Part shown: positions 1 to 11,765 of the stretch, one piece after another
How the letters are laid out: the number at the start of each line of letters is the position of its first letter
Position numbering within the stretch: the stretch's first letter is position 1
Assembly: GCF_001540865.1 (NCBI RefSeq)
Contig: NC_033632.1
Span: 11,563,464-11,627,463, forward strand
DNA length: 64,000 bases
Source: Ananas comosus
Taxonomy: Eukaryota > Streptophyta > Magnoliopsida > Poales > Bromeliaceae
Direction of reading: 5' to 3'
Translations under genes and position numbers: made by a program
The notes under the pieces: generated by a model
The model's database searches: none
What the model saw: only the letters and a program-made list of their open reading frames with translations
What the model was told of the DNA's origin: nothing

Positions 1-1600
1 CCATTCCCCTAAATCCCTTTCTAGAGCCTATTTGCCTTGCTAAAGCTTCTGCAAAAGCGCTGCTTGAATACAACATTTCGAAAAAGCACTAACAACTTTA
101 CCATTAAAATCCCCCAATAGTTTCCCAATCAAGCAGGGTGCAAAGCTTCAAAGTGAGCTTCTAATTTTAGTGCCAAGAAGCTCATTTCAACTTTTACCAT
201 ATTAGAAGCTCTGGACTTTTTATTTACCAAAAACTTTACTTTTGCTTCTCTAGTAGAGAAGCTTTTCTAGAAGCCAGGCTAAAAATACATGAATATTTAT
301 TTAGCCTGGCTTCTAAAATAGCTTCTCAATTCTAAGAAGCAATTGTCAAGCATTTGGCAAATAAAAATTACAGAGATTTTACTAGGTGGAAGCTAAAATA
401 AGTTTCTTCACCCAATAAGCAAGAGCTCCAAATCGAACCTTTTGCATTTTTTACTGCAACAGGAAGTTGTTAGAGGGATTTCCCTCAAAGTTGTTAGTGT
501 TTTTTCTAACAGCTCTACTCAAACAACATCTTTACAAAAAGCTCTAGCTAGGCCAGACCAGCACTTCAACTATACCTCTAGAAGATGCCAATCATCCAAG
601 AATCAATCCCTCCATATGCAACCTTCTTACAAGATACCATCATAAAATTTATTTTGCATTTCCTGATTCTACTAAGTACATGAATTAGCACACCCAACCA
701 CATATCCAAAAAGGATCATAAGGGTAAGGTCATGCATACGCAAACAGAATGGAGTGAGCTACTTAATCTACACCAAAAAGGTCCATAGAAGTGTATTCCA
801 CAAGCACAATAGGAACATGCATTGTTGATCCTAATTTTAGAGCCCAAGACCTCATGGTTAACTTTCTCTTCCGAGAAACACTTGCCATTACTAGTATCTG
901 TGTTGTGCTTCCAACAAATCTACCGCTATCTTGGCTCCCTCTTTAGAGTTTTCTTTTGCCACATGACGAAGCTTCCTTCCACAGAAATTTTTTCCAGTTA
1001 TGACAGCAAACAAGGAACCAATTTGAATCTAAAAAGTTAAATCAGCCTATTCTTTAAATACAAAATTAACTAACTACAAGATATAAATAAATTTCCCGAT
1101 TTCCCTGCTAAAATAACAATCTTCTATAAAATAAGATAATAAGAAAAATTATGTTCTCAACAAGTTTTCTATGCTTTGTCCACTTCATAGTTTCCACTTC
1201 CCAAACAACCAAACTTCCCTTCATAACGAATTTAACCCTCGTAAGAGATCAATAAGAAAAGCAAAACCAAACCACTCCATTCCTCAAATAGAACTAAAAA
1301 GGAATTTTTCTTAAAACAAAAAGAATAAGAAGAAGATTTGCTCATTTCTCTGCTCAAATTATCTCACGCTTTTTTTCCCAAAAATGTTTTTTTATTAAAA
1401 ATAGATAATAATGCTAGTATTAAACTCTCTTTCGCTCTTTTTGCGTCTCTCTTATAGTACTCTTTGGCCACAAAAGAAAAAAAAAGGAAAAAAATCAAAC
1501 TTTCCTTCACACATATTTAATCCTTGCAACCAATTTCGACCTAAAAAAATAAAATAAAATAAACCGACTCATTCTTTAATTAAANAAACGGCCAAGTTTC

Positions 1601-1649
<49 letters not shown>

Positions 1650-1672
1650 CATCAAATCCTCCTTTTCTTTAC
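1..1672 (-). other. Presumed first coding intron of the CBP60-type gene
   Basis: No coding exon of the expected downstream CBP60 sequence is visible between the donor at 1672-1671 (minus strand) and the window edge, so this AT-rich stretch is read as a long intron running off the window. It holds a perfect 16-bp inverted repeat (268-283 with 300-315), many AGCTTCT-type motifs around 120-360, an (AT)n microsatellite at about 1609-1647 and a single N at 1585. That it is intron is inference from the open donor; the true second exon lies outside the window. Confidence 0.55.
1609..1647. repeat. (AT)n microsatellite
   Basis: Uninterrupted alternation of A and T just inside the CBP60-type intron, about 30 bases beyond the splice donor. 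Confidence 0.9.
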
Positions 1673-1806
1673 CTTGCGAGCGCCGGGGCTTTTTGGCGCT
1701 TGGGCTCGGGGCGGAGATCCTCGCCCTCCGCGGCGGCGGCGGCGTCCAACCCGCGCTTCTCCCTCGTCATCGTCCCCGACCTCTCCAACCTCATCGGCCG
1801 CTGCAT
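1673..1806 (-). CDS. CBP60-type calmodulin-binding protein, first coding exon only
   Basis: The minus-strand exon begins with the ATG at 1806 and encodes 44 residues plus two bases, ending in an AAG|GTAAAG donor. The peptide starts MQRPMRLERSGTM, continues REKRGLD, then an Ala/Glu-rich linker and KRQKAPALA. This is the hallmark N-terminus of CBP60 proteins (basic M-R-x-x-ER-x-x-x-M-REKR start, KRPALA end, split arginine or serine codon before VIVEALK in exon 2). CBP60 proteins are plant-specific nuclear calmodulin-binding transcription factors; some members drive salicylic-acid synthesis. The calmodulin-binding and DNA-binding regions would be in exons outside the window. An in-frame upstream extension to 1884 is not used, because a 5'-UTR intron acceptor lies at 1866-1870. 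Family assignment rests on one short exon. Confidence 0.7.
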
Positions 1807-2270
1807 TGTCCCCCACCAACCACCAAAAAAGTTCAAAACCCTAGATCTCAACTCCCTTCCACGATCTGAATCCAAAAAAAACAAAAAAAAACAAAAAAAA
1901 AATCACCACATCATCAAACAAACCCTTTTACTTCACACCCCCACTCTCCCCACAACAAACTCCTCCTCATACACCAAATACAAGTAGGTCACGAATCGAA
2001 CCCAATCGAATCGATCAAATCCCCGCCTAAACCGATCAAAAAATCGAGAAAATTCACACACAAACAGAGCGAAACAGAGGGAGAGGGAGAGAGATTACCA
2101 GGATTTTGCGACCAATCCAAGCAATAAGATCGATCGATCGATCGAGAGAGAGAGAGCGAGGGATCGAGAGAGAGAGAGAGAGAGAGAGTATTATGCGAAT
2201 TGAGAGCTTCGGCGGCTGAGACTAGTCAGAGAGGGGGAGAGAGTGAAAAAAAAAAGAGAGTTTTTATGAG
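1807..2270 (-). promoter_or_regulatory. 5' leader of the CBP60-type gene with a probable 5'-UTR intron
   Basis: Reading the minus strand, a CCTG|GTAATC donor (GT at 2098-2097) and a long T-rich tract ending TTCAG (acceptor at 1866-1870) define a probable intron of about 230 bases in the leader. Upstream is a GA-rich stretch (about 2135-2190) with a GATCGATCGATCGA run. GA/CT-rich leaders recur at several genes in this window (CPR, PPR, syntaxin-like, ADIP). The transcription start is not determined. Confidence 0.5.
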
Positions 2271-2310
2271 TTTTATTATTGCTGCTTTATTATTTTAATT
2301 ATTTAATTAA

Positions 2311-2890
2311 GCGTAAACTTCAAATACCCCCTCGTAGTTTCACAACTTCTCACTTAAGTACCCTATGGTTTAAAGTGTATCAAGTTAGCTCTTATGGTTT
2401 CGCACGTTCTCACTTTAGTACTCTGTGGTTTAAAGTGTATCAAGTTAGTTCAATTTTCTCTTTTTATTATTCATTTCACTAATTTTTTTCGTTAAATTAG
2501 TGACAAAGTTAAAATTAAAGGGTACTAAAGTGAATATTCGATAAACCTAAGTAGGGTATCTGAAGTTTTTTATATATAATTTAACGAAATATTAACTGAG
2601 GAAAAAAAAAAATCGGTGACAAAGTTAAAACTAAAGAGTACTAAAATAAATATTCAATAAACCTAGGTAGGGTATCTGAAGTTTTTTGTATATAATTTGA
2701 CAAAATATTAACAGAGGAGTCAACGAAAAGAAAAAATTAAAACCATATAGTATTAAATTGATGCACTTTAAACCACAGGGTACTAAAATGAGAAAGTGGG
2801 AAACCACAAGGTACTAATTTGATACGCTTTAAACCACAGGCACTAAAGTGAAAAAGTGCGAGACTACAGGAATGGTATTTAAAGTTTTTC
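2311..2890. mobile_element. MITE family A, copy 1 (Mutator-like, 9-bp TSD)
   Basis: The element starts GCGTAAACTTCAAATACC and ends with the inverse GGTATTTAAAGTTTTTCC. It is flanked by perfect 9-bp direct repeats TTTAATTAA (2302-2310 and 2891-2899). Arms contain repeated modules of the type GTACCCTGTGGTTTAAAGTGTATCAA in direct orientation on the left and inverted on the right. The core carries a GTTAAATTAGTGACAAAG motif, partly duplicated (about 2490-2740). No coding capacity. A 9-bp TSD is typical of Mutator-type elements; absence of a transposase makes it a MITE. Confidence 0.8.
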
Positions 2891-2899
2891 CTTTAATTA

Positions 2900-4780
2900 A
2901 TGGATAAATTAATGGGGTGTATAGATCTTACAATCTTTATCCACGAGTGAAGTTACCCACGCATTGCAGCGAACTAATACTACAAAAAATAAAAAAATTT
3001 CAAGATTTTTTGACTTGTCATGAGACATCAATACATACAAATAATATGAGAAAAAATAATATGAAGAGATCTTATTTTACTTATTTTTTTATAAAAACGA
3101 TTTTTTTAAGATGACAATAGATCATGTGAACGCATTAATTGAAAAGTGTCATATGACAAATTTTATGAAAAATAATGTATAAATAAATAAGTATAAGTAT
3201 GGAGATATAGATGCGTGCAGATACCCACGAATTATTTGTAAATTTATGAGGATGGATACTATTTTTTTATCCAAAAAAATTATGAGTAAAACCGGTAGAT
3301 ATCCGTTAAATTATGATTATTTTGAGTGATCACATGGATGCCTGTGGGTACCTGTATATCTATATCTATATCTATACTATATATAAAAGCACGTATATTT
3401 AAATTTGGGTCTGTCGACAGACCCATTTTTCAGCGAAAAAATTAGCGCCTATTTTTCTCTTTCCGTACGAAAAATTTTAAATATAAGAATAAAAATAGAA
3501 ATAGAAATAGTAATGAATACGTAAGTTCTCTATAACAGATTACTGATATAAAATCCTAAAATATAAATTTTTCTGTTTAATTTCAAAAGTAAGTTTTCTA
3601 TAACAGATTACGGGTGTGAGAATCCTATAAAAGATATTTTTCTATTTTATTTTAAAATATTTTTTTTAGATATTATCTATTTAATTTCAAAATATATTTT
3701 CTTTTTAAGATAACGGATTTTATTTTTCTATTTAATTTCAAAATTTTATTTCCTGACAGATTTTATTTTTCTATTTAATTTCAAAAGTAATTTTTGCATT
3801 AGAGATTATTGTTAATTATTTATCATTTAAAGTATATCTTTCTTAATAGCGTGATTTATTATTTTAAATTTTTTAGATACATATTTGGCAATCATATAAA
3901 ATATGGCCTAAAATTAAAAAATAATTTAAAAAAATTATAACTTTGCTTAAATTATTACAGTGATATTGCTGTACTTTATACTAATATATAATAATATATT
4001 AATATTATATATATATATATTAAATATATATATAATAATATAAATATAAATAAAAGTAAAAATTGTTTTGTTTTACTATATCTAGCATCCTAATCTTAAT
4101 TTTTTAATATTATTTTAAGATTATATATTATTTATTATATATTGTGACATTTTAAATAGTAGGTTATGTATTGGTCATTTAAAAATTATGTATTTTATTT
4201 AAAAGAAATTTAAAAAAATAAAGATGATACCAAATTCGACCTAACCGTTAAATTTTCATTAATTTAGACCCCTAAACTATATAAAATAGTTCAACAGGTC
4301 CTCCCAGTTGGTTATCTTGCGCATAATTTTATAAAATTTTAAATACAAAAAATAAAACTATGATGAAAATAATTTACAAAATTTAATAAAAAATAATTTT
4401 TTGTTATTACATAGTCACTTTATAATGGAAAAAAATTATGATGAATTTCAAACTAAATAACAACCATTGGACCCCACTAGTTATTCAAATTTTCATTTAG
4501 GTCCACATTTTAAAAATTTATTATACTTAAATTTCTCATATTTATTATTGATTTTCAATAAATTTTTATTGTTAAAAGCACTATTAACTCAAAAATAATA
4601 AATATCTCACAGTAAGATTTGGTACTTGGGTAGTAATTTTTATAGAGTAAACAATATTTTATTTTTAATTACAAAACCTTAATTGAAGTAAATAAAAGAT
4701 TTTAGAAAACCTAATTATAAAAATAAAAAATTAGAAATTAAAACAAAAGATTAAATAAAGGTTGAGAATAAATGGTGAAA
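2900..4780. other. AT-rich spacer without recognisable gene
   Basis: Very AT-rich sequence with stop codons in every frame. It includes an ATATCT-type microsatellite at about 3355-3385 and low-complexity T- and A-rich segments. TTTCTATTTAATTTCAAAA motifs recur between about 3560 and 3790, suggesting old local duplication. No exon, RNA gene or clear element end was seen. Confidence 0.6.
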
Positions 4781-4849
4781 TTTAACCCCAATAACCCAAG
4801 AGGGAGTAAATTAAAAAAAAAATAATAAAAAGAAAAAGAAAAAAGAGTT

Positions 4850-5190
4850 TGGTTGGATCACTTTTGGGGCCCACCATAATAAAAGCGGCATATGATTGGG
4901 CCACGTGGCGTGGTACCCACGTTAAACACCGATACACGACAAAGGGGCGGCGTGATCTTTTCGAAACACGCATTGGAGCATTGAACTGGGATAACCTGTA
5001 TCCTATACACAGCGTACAGCACTTTTATCCAATACAATACGAACACGTGTACAATATGAAACTCTTTTTCCAATTTACAGCGTACAGCTCGTTAGTCCAA
5101 TTGGATACGAACACGTGTCCCTGCCCGCGACACCTCATCCGTGAAACTCTATTGGCTAGAACACAGGACTATGGTTTGCCGACGTAATAA
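4850..5190. promoter_or_regulatory. Less AT-rich island with three G-boxes and a 68-bp tandem repeat
   Basis: CACGTG cores occur at 4902, 5044 and 5112. The last two sit at the same offset in a two-unit tandem repeat (5009-5076 and 5077-5144), each unit beginning ACAGCGTACAGC and containing ATACGAACACGTGT. CACGTG is the core of plant G-box/ABRE elements bound by bZIP and bHLH factors. Base composition differs from the flanks. No adjacent gene was recognised, so regulation of a gene is only inference; an orphaned promoter or a transposon end is also possible. Confidence 0.4.
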
Positions 5191-5880
5191 ATTGTAAGTT
5201 AGTCCCTGGAGTTTCTTTTATTTCAAGTTAGTAAATGGTACATCTTTTGCACTTTATTTTCATCTCATAAAAATTAATGTAATAAATTTTTCCGTAAAAT
5301 AATTATTTTATCGCTTCATTTCCAAATGGTTAATTGCACTATTTGTCTAAGCATTCACCAGGTTTCTTTTTTTAAATTTTAATCTCCATAATTTTTTTTA
5401 CAATTAAATCCTTAATTTTTATTATTTATTCAAATTAAGTCTTGTCGTTAACAAAAATTACCTCATCAATTTCAATATTTTTCATGTTAATGCTACATCA
5501 ACGTCAAATTTTATTATGTGCATTTTTCATTAAAATTCACCGATTTTTGAAGAGTTTAATTAAATTAAATACTAAAGAATAGGAGCCTGATTATAATAAA
5601 AGAAGGTTGGGGGATCAAAATAAAAAAACCTAGTAAAGGTTGGGGACAATTAAAAAATGTAATTAACCCCTCACAAAATAAAATTAAGATAAAAGTATCA
5701 TATTTTGAAAATTAGGGACTAAGACACAATATATCCAAATATTTAAGGACTACAGTACATAAGTAAAATGTAAAGGGATGACGCTGAAATTTCGGGATAG
5801 TACAAGGGCTACAAATTTAATTTGTAGACCTTTTTTAAGACTTAAAAATTTATTTCAGCAACCTACAATAGCAAAAAATT
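5190..5880. other. AT-rich spacer, possible decayed inverted-repeat element
   Basis: No gene. TTAGTCCCTGGAG near 5210 and GGGACTAAGACACAATATATCC near 5725 look like weakly matching opposed arms of the kind seen in other 'unassigned' plant MITEs. The ends could not be fixed. Confidence 0.3.
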
Positions 5881-6238
5881 TAGAAAAAATTTCAAATACC
5901 ACTCATGTGGTTTAGCACTTTTTTATTTTAATATCCTGTGATTTAAAGTGTATCAATTTAGTACCCCGTATTTTTATTTTTATTTTTCTATTATCTCGTT
6001 CATCAATTTTTTTTCGTTAAATCAGTGACAAAGTTAAAACTAAAAGATACTAAAGTAAATATTCGATAAATCTAAGTAGGGTATTTGAAACTTTTTGTAT
6101 ATAATTTTACGAAATGTGATCAGAAGAGCCGACAAAAAGAGAAAAATGAAACCACATATTACTAAATTGATATACTTTAAATCATAGGGTACTAAAATAA
6201 AAAAAATGTAAAATCATATGGGTATTTGAAATTTACCA
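5881..6238. mobile_element. MITE family A, copy 2
   Basis: Left end AGAAAAAATTTCAAATACC and right end GGTATTTGAAATTTACCA form the inverted ends. Both flanks carry AAAAAATTT (5872-5880, 6239-6247), a 9-bp target duplication. The interior has the GTTAAATCAGTGACAAAG core and the opposed GTGTATCAATTTAGTACC and ACTAAATTGATATAC arms. More diverged than copy 7. Confidence 0.7.
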
Positions 6239-6239
6239 A

Positions 6240-8900
6240 AAAAATTTATAATTAGATTATTATTTTACTCCTCAAAGTACAGGGGTAATTTCTATGTGCG
6301 TTTCTAGTGAATTTACCTTTTCACCCCTGAAATTTGAAAAGGATACATTTACGGTACACTTTTACGGTGCATCATAGCATTTTCGTAGTAATTCTCAAAA
6401 TTTGCACAATAGTCCAATTAGGTACCTTCTAATTTTTATATTATTTTACTTATTTTAATTCTTGCTTTTGTGTGAGATAGAGAATAAATAAGCATTGGTT
6501 TTTTCAAATTACTTGAAAACATTCTCAATTTATCCTAACTTTTTGAATTTTTTTTAAGTTTAATTTCTTAATTTTTTTGAATTTGTATTAAATGCTTGGG
6601 TTTAACTTGTTGACGCATATCTAAGCCGTGTTGAGAGCGAAGAAGCATAACAAAGACGGAAAGAGAGAGGCGCGCGAACAACTAATTTTTCAACAAAAAA
6701 AAAATTATTTTTAATCAACTCTAAAAACTTGATTATATTAACCGAACGTGACATCTGTACATAGAGGTGATACCCGAATCCTACTAGATAAAAATAATAA
6801 ATTTTAATATATTTCTAAACCTAATCAGATTAAAAATATTTAAATAATCAGGCTCAAAATAAAAAAAAATAAAAAAATTTGAAAATAATCTAAAAATACA
6901 AAAACAGAGGATGAAACAATTAAATTTGAGTCCCAAACTAGGTCGGAATGGCTTTATGGTTTGATGGGTAGGTCGCAAAGAGTGTTTTCAGACTAGGGTT
7001 GCATGCTGAAATTCGATGCTCAAGTAAAAAGTTATGACCATTTAAAGAATTCTCATGCTGATTTTAAAAATTACTGAATTCAATGAAATTTTCAGTTCAG
7101 CTTAATTGAATTACATTTTTTTAGAAACTCTAACGCTAAATTGACCGCATCACTTGTGTTGGCAAATTCGTGACAAATTCGTTCGTTCAACACACAAGCT
7201 CTCGTAACACACGAGTGGTCGTGTCTATGTAACTCAATTTCATTCGAGAGGCAAAAACTCGGGAGTCTAGAAATGTCGATGGATACGGGGGATGTCGGAT
7301 ATGGATATTCAAAATTTAATTTGAAGCTGAACCCGAAACCCAACGAGACGGGTTTATCTACTACTAAATAGGTATGATTTCAAATACAAGTATAAAAAAT
7401 AAAAATCTGATGGATCCGGATTGGAATATGAATTCTATCTGTATCCGATACAAATCTGAACTTGACCCGAACCCCGATAGATTTTTCATTATATAATGAG
7501 CATTGCTACCTATACACCTAACGTAGGTATAAATTTTACACTCTGTGTTTCCTGTAGCTAGGATCGTTTTACTAGTTATTGTTTCAGGTTTGGATTTTTG
7601 GATTCGAGTTTGGATTTTGGGTTCTGGTGTTGGTTGTTCGGCTCAAGTTTCGATTTTTGAAATCTTGCCCTGAATCTGATTGTTGACATTCCTATCAACG
7701 TCTGCTGAGCTACAAACAAAACACATTCGTAGATATTTTTTATAATTTTTTGAATAAAGGATATTCAATATTTTATTTTATTTTTCTCATCCATCAAATA
7801 ACTTTCTCAGTTTAATAAAAGATAATTAGACAACCAAATCCACATTACTAAATCCAAGCAATAAAATTTGGTGCATATAATCGAAATCGATTCTACGGGC
7901 CCCGCTTACAAATTAAAAATATCAATTTAGAAGATTGATTATAGATGATACAAAGATGTCTTATGATAAAAACAAGGGGAGTTTACAAGGCTAAGTCCTT
8001 CAAACTCTTTTTATGAAGGATATTAAAATTAAAAGTTATTGACAATTTAAGAAGCTTGTATGAATTAGAAGACAAAGTTTGTGAGAAAAACAAGAAGAGG
8101 TGTGTCCACGAATCTAAGCCTTTCAAACTCTAAATTTTTTCCACTAAGGGAGAGTTTCATACTTTTTGTTGGAGATAATTACATAAAACTTTGGATTGTT
8201 GTCGTTTATTACGTGTCAAAGGCTTGAATTGGAAAAGAAGAAAAAAACTAATTTACTTAAAGTGTACAGATATGTCATTCATAGGTCGCAATTACGACTT
8301 GATCTAGCCCGACATCTGTGGATCATAAACGCTAACTAACTATCCCAAAAGCAACAATCATACTTAAGGGTTCAACCATAATATTTACGGATATCAACCA
8401 TACTGAACTCACCTAAACGTTAGATCTACAAGCTTAGATTTCTTTTATTAGATGTAACATAATTTTTTAAATTCACCAAAATATCTTTCAATGAAAGGCA
8501 AAGAATTATTATAGTGGAAGAAAGATTATGGGCATGTAAAAAATACCTTTTATAAGATGTCCTATAATGAATTTTTTGCAATTTTATTTTTTTGCCCTTT
8601 CTTATATTTGGCCAAAATAAACTTTTGGACTCAAAAAATAAAAGCTCTAAATTAAAAATTTATACTTTTTAATATAATCCAAAAAAACATTATTTCTACA
8701 AAATAAACTCCATTAAAATACCAAACATGTTTTTTTTTTTTGGTTTTTTGGGCAAAGAGCATTTTGTTGTTGGCAAAGGGTGTGTTTTTCAAGGCACTCT
8801 CTCTTGTCTTTTTGTCACATACTTGGATTACAATGAGTCTCCCACATTTTTTTTATTTTGCCCAACCAATAGCAAGGAGTTGTTGTTAAATAGCTAGGGA
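6240..8900. other. Spacer with decayed repeats, no gene supported
   Basis: AT-rich sequence. Segments near 6770-6990 and 7250-7500 contain GGATATGGATATTC, GGGTTTATCTAC and CCCGAACCCCGATAG motifs. They resemble the GGATTTATCAGATG/CCCGAACCAAACCCG sequence at about 48240-48440, so these are probably fragments of one dispersed repeat. Short open frames here (for example 7092-7343 minus) show no recognisable domain and cross these repeats. Confidence 0.4.
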
Positions 8901-8929
8901 AAAAGGAGACAATGCTTTCCAATGCTTTG

Positions 8930-9228
8930 TTTGTATTAGAGGACAAGGGACAAGACAACAAGAAATATGATAAAAGTTAGTTTGGTATATCTAAGAAAAT
9001 AAACCTAGATAGGGACTAATTGGGAGTATATTTGTGTATATGTATATTTATATATAAGTAAATAGGTGGGGGGGGCTAAAAAATAATTTAGGGTTGATTT
9101 TGGTGCATGGAGATTAGGGCACTACATTGTAGTTGCAAATTCAATTTGCTATTGATTTTCTGATATCATATTTAGTATTTGTTTGGTTGGATTTTTTATT
9201 TTCACTTTTAACAAGTGTGACTTCTTTT
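8930..9228. repeat. Tandem repeat family T, copy 1
   Basis: First of three direct copies. Shared landmarks in order are AGGACAAGG, AAGAAATATGATAAA, TTTGGTATATCTAAG, TGATAGGGAC-like, TTTGGTGCATGGAGATTAGG and TATTTGTTTG, followed by TTTTCACTTTTAACAA. Counterparts lie at 9806-10104 and 10638-10860. The unit is about 840-870 bases when intervening insertions are included. No coding function seen. Confidence 0.7.
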
Positions 9229-9773
9229 GGTTATTTATTATTGGTTAAAATAGATTTAATATTTTGTCTTGTAATAAAAGACTCAAAATATTAATATGTT
9301 GGGTGGAGCTGGAGTATACAATAGATCTAATAGTAATAGGCCTAATAATAGATTTAACATCCAGATAAATCTAGTCACATTGAAGTCTATGAACGCTGTG
9401 ATTAAATCCTTAAATACGATAAGTGCGTTCTTCCTATTAATATGTACTTTTGGGATAATTGGTTAGCGCATACGATGCACAAGTGGTGTGGTGCGGGTTT
9501 AATTCTCACATACTCTATATTAATGGTGCAGGTGTTGGAGAAAGGGAGGATTTATAGCCACTTATTATTGGCTAAAATAGATTCAATTTTCTGCTTTGTG
9601 ATAATAGACGACCCAAGACAATAGACCTGACGATAAGATGCCCAATAATAAACTAACGTTCAAATAGATTGAGTCGGATCAAAATCTATAAGTGCTATGA
9701 TTAAGTCTTTAAGTGCGATGGACATGTCTTCTCTATCAGTACGCACTAGAATTAAATGGGAAATACGCATAAA
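9229..9773. repeat. Insertion with an internal direct duplication
   Basis: This stretch separates tandem copies 1 and 2 and has no counterpart between copies 2 and 3. It has two diverged direct halves. TTATTATTGGTTAAAATAGATT near 9238 matches TTATTATTGGCTAAAATAGATT near 9563; GATTAAATCCTTAAATACGATAAG near 9402 matches GATTAAGTCTTTAAGTGCGAT near 9700. The short open frame at 9442-9624 lies across it and is not convincing. Confidence 0.5.
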
Positions 9774-9805
9774 AAAGGTAATGTTATAACTTTATATTAT
9801 TATTA

Positions 9806-10104
9806 TTTGCATTAAAGGACAAGGACAAGGACAAGGAACAAGAAATATGATAAAGTAGGTTTGGTATATCTAAGAAAATGAACCTTGATAGGTTAGGGAC
9901 CTAATGGGGAACATATTTGTATATATTTTTATACATAAGTGGGTGGAGAGACCTAAGAAGAATTTATTAGGGTTTACTTTGGTGCATGGAGATTAGGGCA
10001 CCACTTTACAATTGTAAATTTAATTTGGTAATGATTTTCTAATATTATATCTAGTATTTGTTTGACTATATTTTTGTTTTCACTTTTAACAATAGTAACT
10101 TCTT
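9806..10104. repeat. Tandem repeat family T, copy 2
   Basis: Second copy with all landmarks of copy 1. It carries an extra GGACAA triplication at its start (GGACAAGGACAAGGACAAGG) and ends TAACTTCTT, where a MITE (10105-10601) has inserted. Confidence 0.7.
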
Positions 10105-10601
10105 GGGATAATTGCCTATATACTCCTCAAGACTTCAAAAATGTCTTATTTATCTTTTTTTTTTCTTTCCAATATACCCCTTATATTTTTCTCCGTTATT
10201 CCAAAATACTCCTGCCGTTACAATCCGTTAAGTTAATTTGGGTTAAACGTGAGTTAAATATCTACCACAGTTAAAAAAATTAAAATGTCACTTTTGCCCT
10301 TAACTTAAGGGCAAATAAGAAATGCTGGTGAAGGTAGATGGTTATATTTGAAAATACCAGAAAACAAAATACTTTTTGTACCCCTAACTTAAGAGCAAAT
10401 AAGAAAAGTCAGTGATGGTAGAATGATATATTTGAAAGGGCAAAATAGTAATTTTATAGAGATAACAAAGTTTATTAATAGATTTTAACTCTAATGACAT
10501 ATTTGAAATAGGTTGGAACGTAAAAATGTATTTTCAATATTAACCTTCTAAAAAAGGTAAATTAGAAAGTCGAAAGTTTTTTAGGGGTATGCAATTGCCC
10601 C
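10105..10601. mobile_element. MITE family E, copy 1, with perfect 9-bp TSD
   Basis: Flanked on both sides by TAACTTCTT (10096-10104, 10602-10610). The left end GGGATAATTGCCTATATACTCC pairs with the right end GGGGTATGCAATTGCCCC in inverted orientation, and the arms extend about 45 bases with mismatches. The empty site is visible in tandem copy 1 (GTGACTTCTTTT near 9220). The interior contains two opposed arms around CCGTTA-type motifs and no protein gene. The 9-bp TSD suggests a Mutator-type element. Confidence 0.85.
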
Positions 10602-10637
10602 TAACTTCTTATAGAGAGGTAATGTTATTTATAACTT

Positions 10638-10860
10638 TATTTGCTTTATTAAAGGAAAGGGACAAGGGCAAGGCATAAGAAATAAGATAAAGTTGGTTTG
10701 GGTATATCTAAGCAAATAAGCCTTGATAGGGACAATTGTGGGGAACATATTTTTGTTGGTGGGGAGACCAAAGGGGAACTTAGGATTCACTTTGGCATGG
10801 AGAATAGGGGCCATATATTCTCATTTTGGAAAAATTAATTAATTAATATATACCTTAGTC
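10638..10860. repeat. Tandem repeat family T, copy 3
   Basis: Third copy. AAAGGAAAGGGACAAGG, AAGAAATAAGATAAAG, TTTGGGTATATCTAAG, CCTTGATAGGGAC and TTTGGCATGGAGAATAGGGGCC occur in the same order as in copies 1 and 2. It is shorter and more diverged at its 3' side. Confidence 0.65.
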
Positions 10861-11189
10861 ATTGTACTTGGAAGATTAATTTGGTACAAGTTTCATAATT
10901 TTTTATTTTTTATTTATTTTTTTTGTTTTGAGAGAAACTAGTTTCAAAGTACTTTAATTATCATCTAGCATATGTTTAACTTCTTTCTTGGTTTTTTCCC
11001 AACAACTGTTCATTTTTTATAGAGCATTTGCCAAGAAATTAAAGACATCTTGTACTCCACTGTAGCACATATCAGCTAGAGATGAAGCTTCCGAAGTTTT
11101 AAAGCAAAAAATCTTTAATTTGAGAGGTTTTTTTTTTACTCTCAAAAATAAAATAATAGAACCCCACTAAACATTTCAGCATTGCATAT

Positions 11190-11729
11190 AGTAGCCCGAC
11201 CCTATATAGGCCATGGCTACTATACTATTATGAGTACTGGAGCTCTCGTACTCATAAGTTGTTTTTAATGATAGAGTTTCCGAATCGACGATCCACTCCG
11301 TTAAATATGATCTAGAGTATTTGAAACTTCTAGAAAATAAATTTCGAAAATTTTCGAAATCATAATAAACTCTATCAAGTGGGCATAAAATGAACGGTCA
11401 AAATCGAACGACGTCCTAAAAAAGGATGATCGGATCCTTCAATTCAAGATCGGAGTTATTGATCTTTATCTATGTAGTGAATAGAATTTTCTATCAAAAA
11501 TTCAACAAATTCCGATTCTTTTACACCGTTAAACTAGCAAGTATCCCATACCGGCCGTTAAAAATTGTCAAATTTGTGACCTCTTGATCGTAAGGTAAAT
11601 TATGTCGAAAAATTATAAAATTTAATTTCTAGAAGTTTTAAATATTGTAAATAACGTTTAACGGCGTGGATCATCGATTCAGAAGCTCTATCATCGAAAA
11701 CAACTTATGAGTACGAGGGCGATCGTACN
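11190..11729. mobile_element. Foldback family B, copy 1 (large palindrome, truncated at an N joint)
   Basis: The left arm runs from GGCTACTATACTATTATGAG through CATAAGTTGTTTTTAATGATAGAG and CGACGATCCACTCCGTTAAA. The right arm is its inverse (TTTAACGGCGTGGATCATCG, GCTCTATCATCGAAAACAAC, TTATGAGTACGAGGGCGATCGTAC) and stops at the N at 11729 before completing the expected AGTATAGTAGCC end. The middle contains GAACGGTCAAAATCGAACGACG. No coding capacity. Transcription across such arms would give a hairpin RNA. Confidence 0.7.

Positions 11730-11764
<35 letters not shown>
11730..11764. repeat. (GA)n microsatellite
   Basis: Pure GA run between two foldback elements, immediately after the single N. 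Confidence 0.9.

Positions 11765-11765
<1 letters not shown>

Noticed and set aside
1807..1884. Upstream extension of the CBP60-type exon (26 more residues)
   Set aside because: It crosses a likely 5'-UTR intron acceptor and the family start is at 1806.
4849..5187. 112-residue plus-strand frame in the G-box island
   Set aside because: No recognisable domain; it is made of a 68-base tandem repeat and lacks splice or promoter support.
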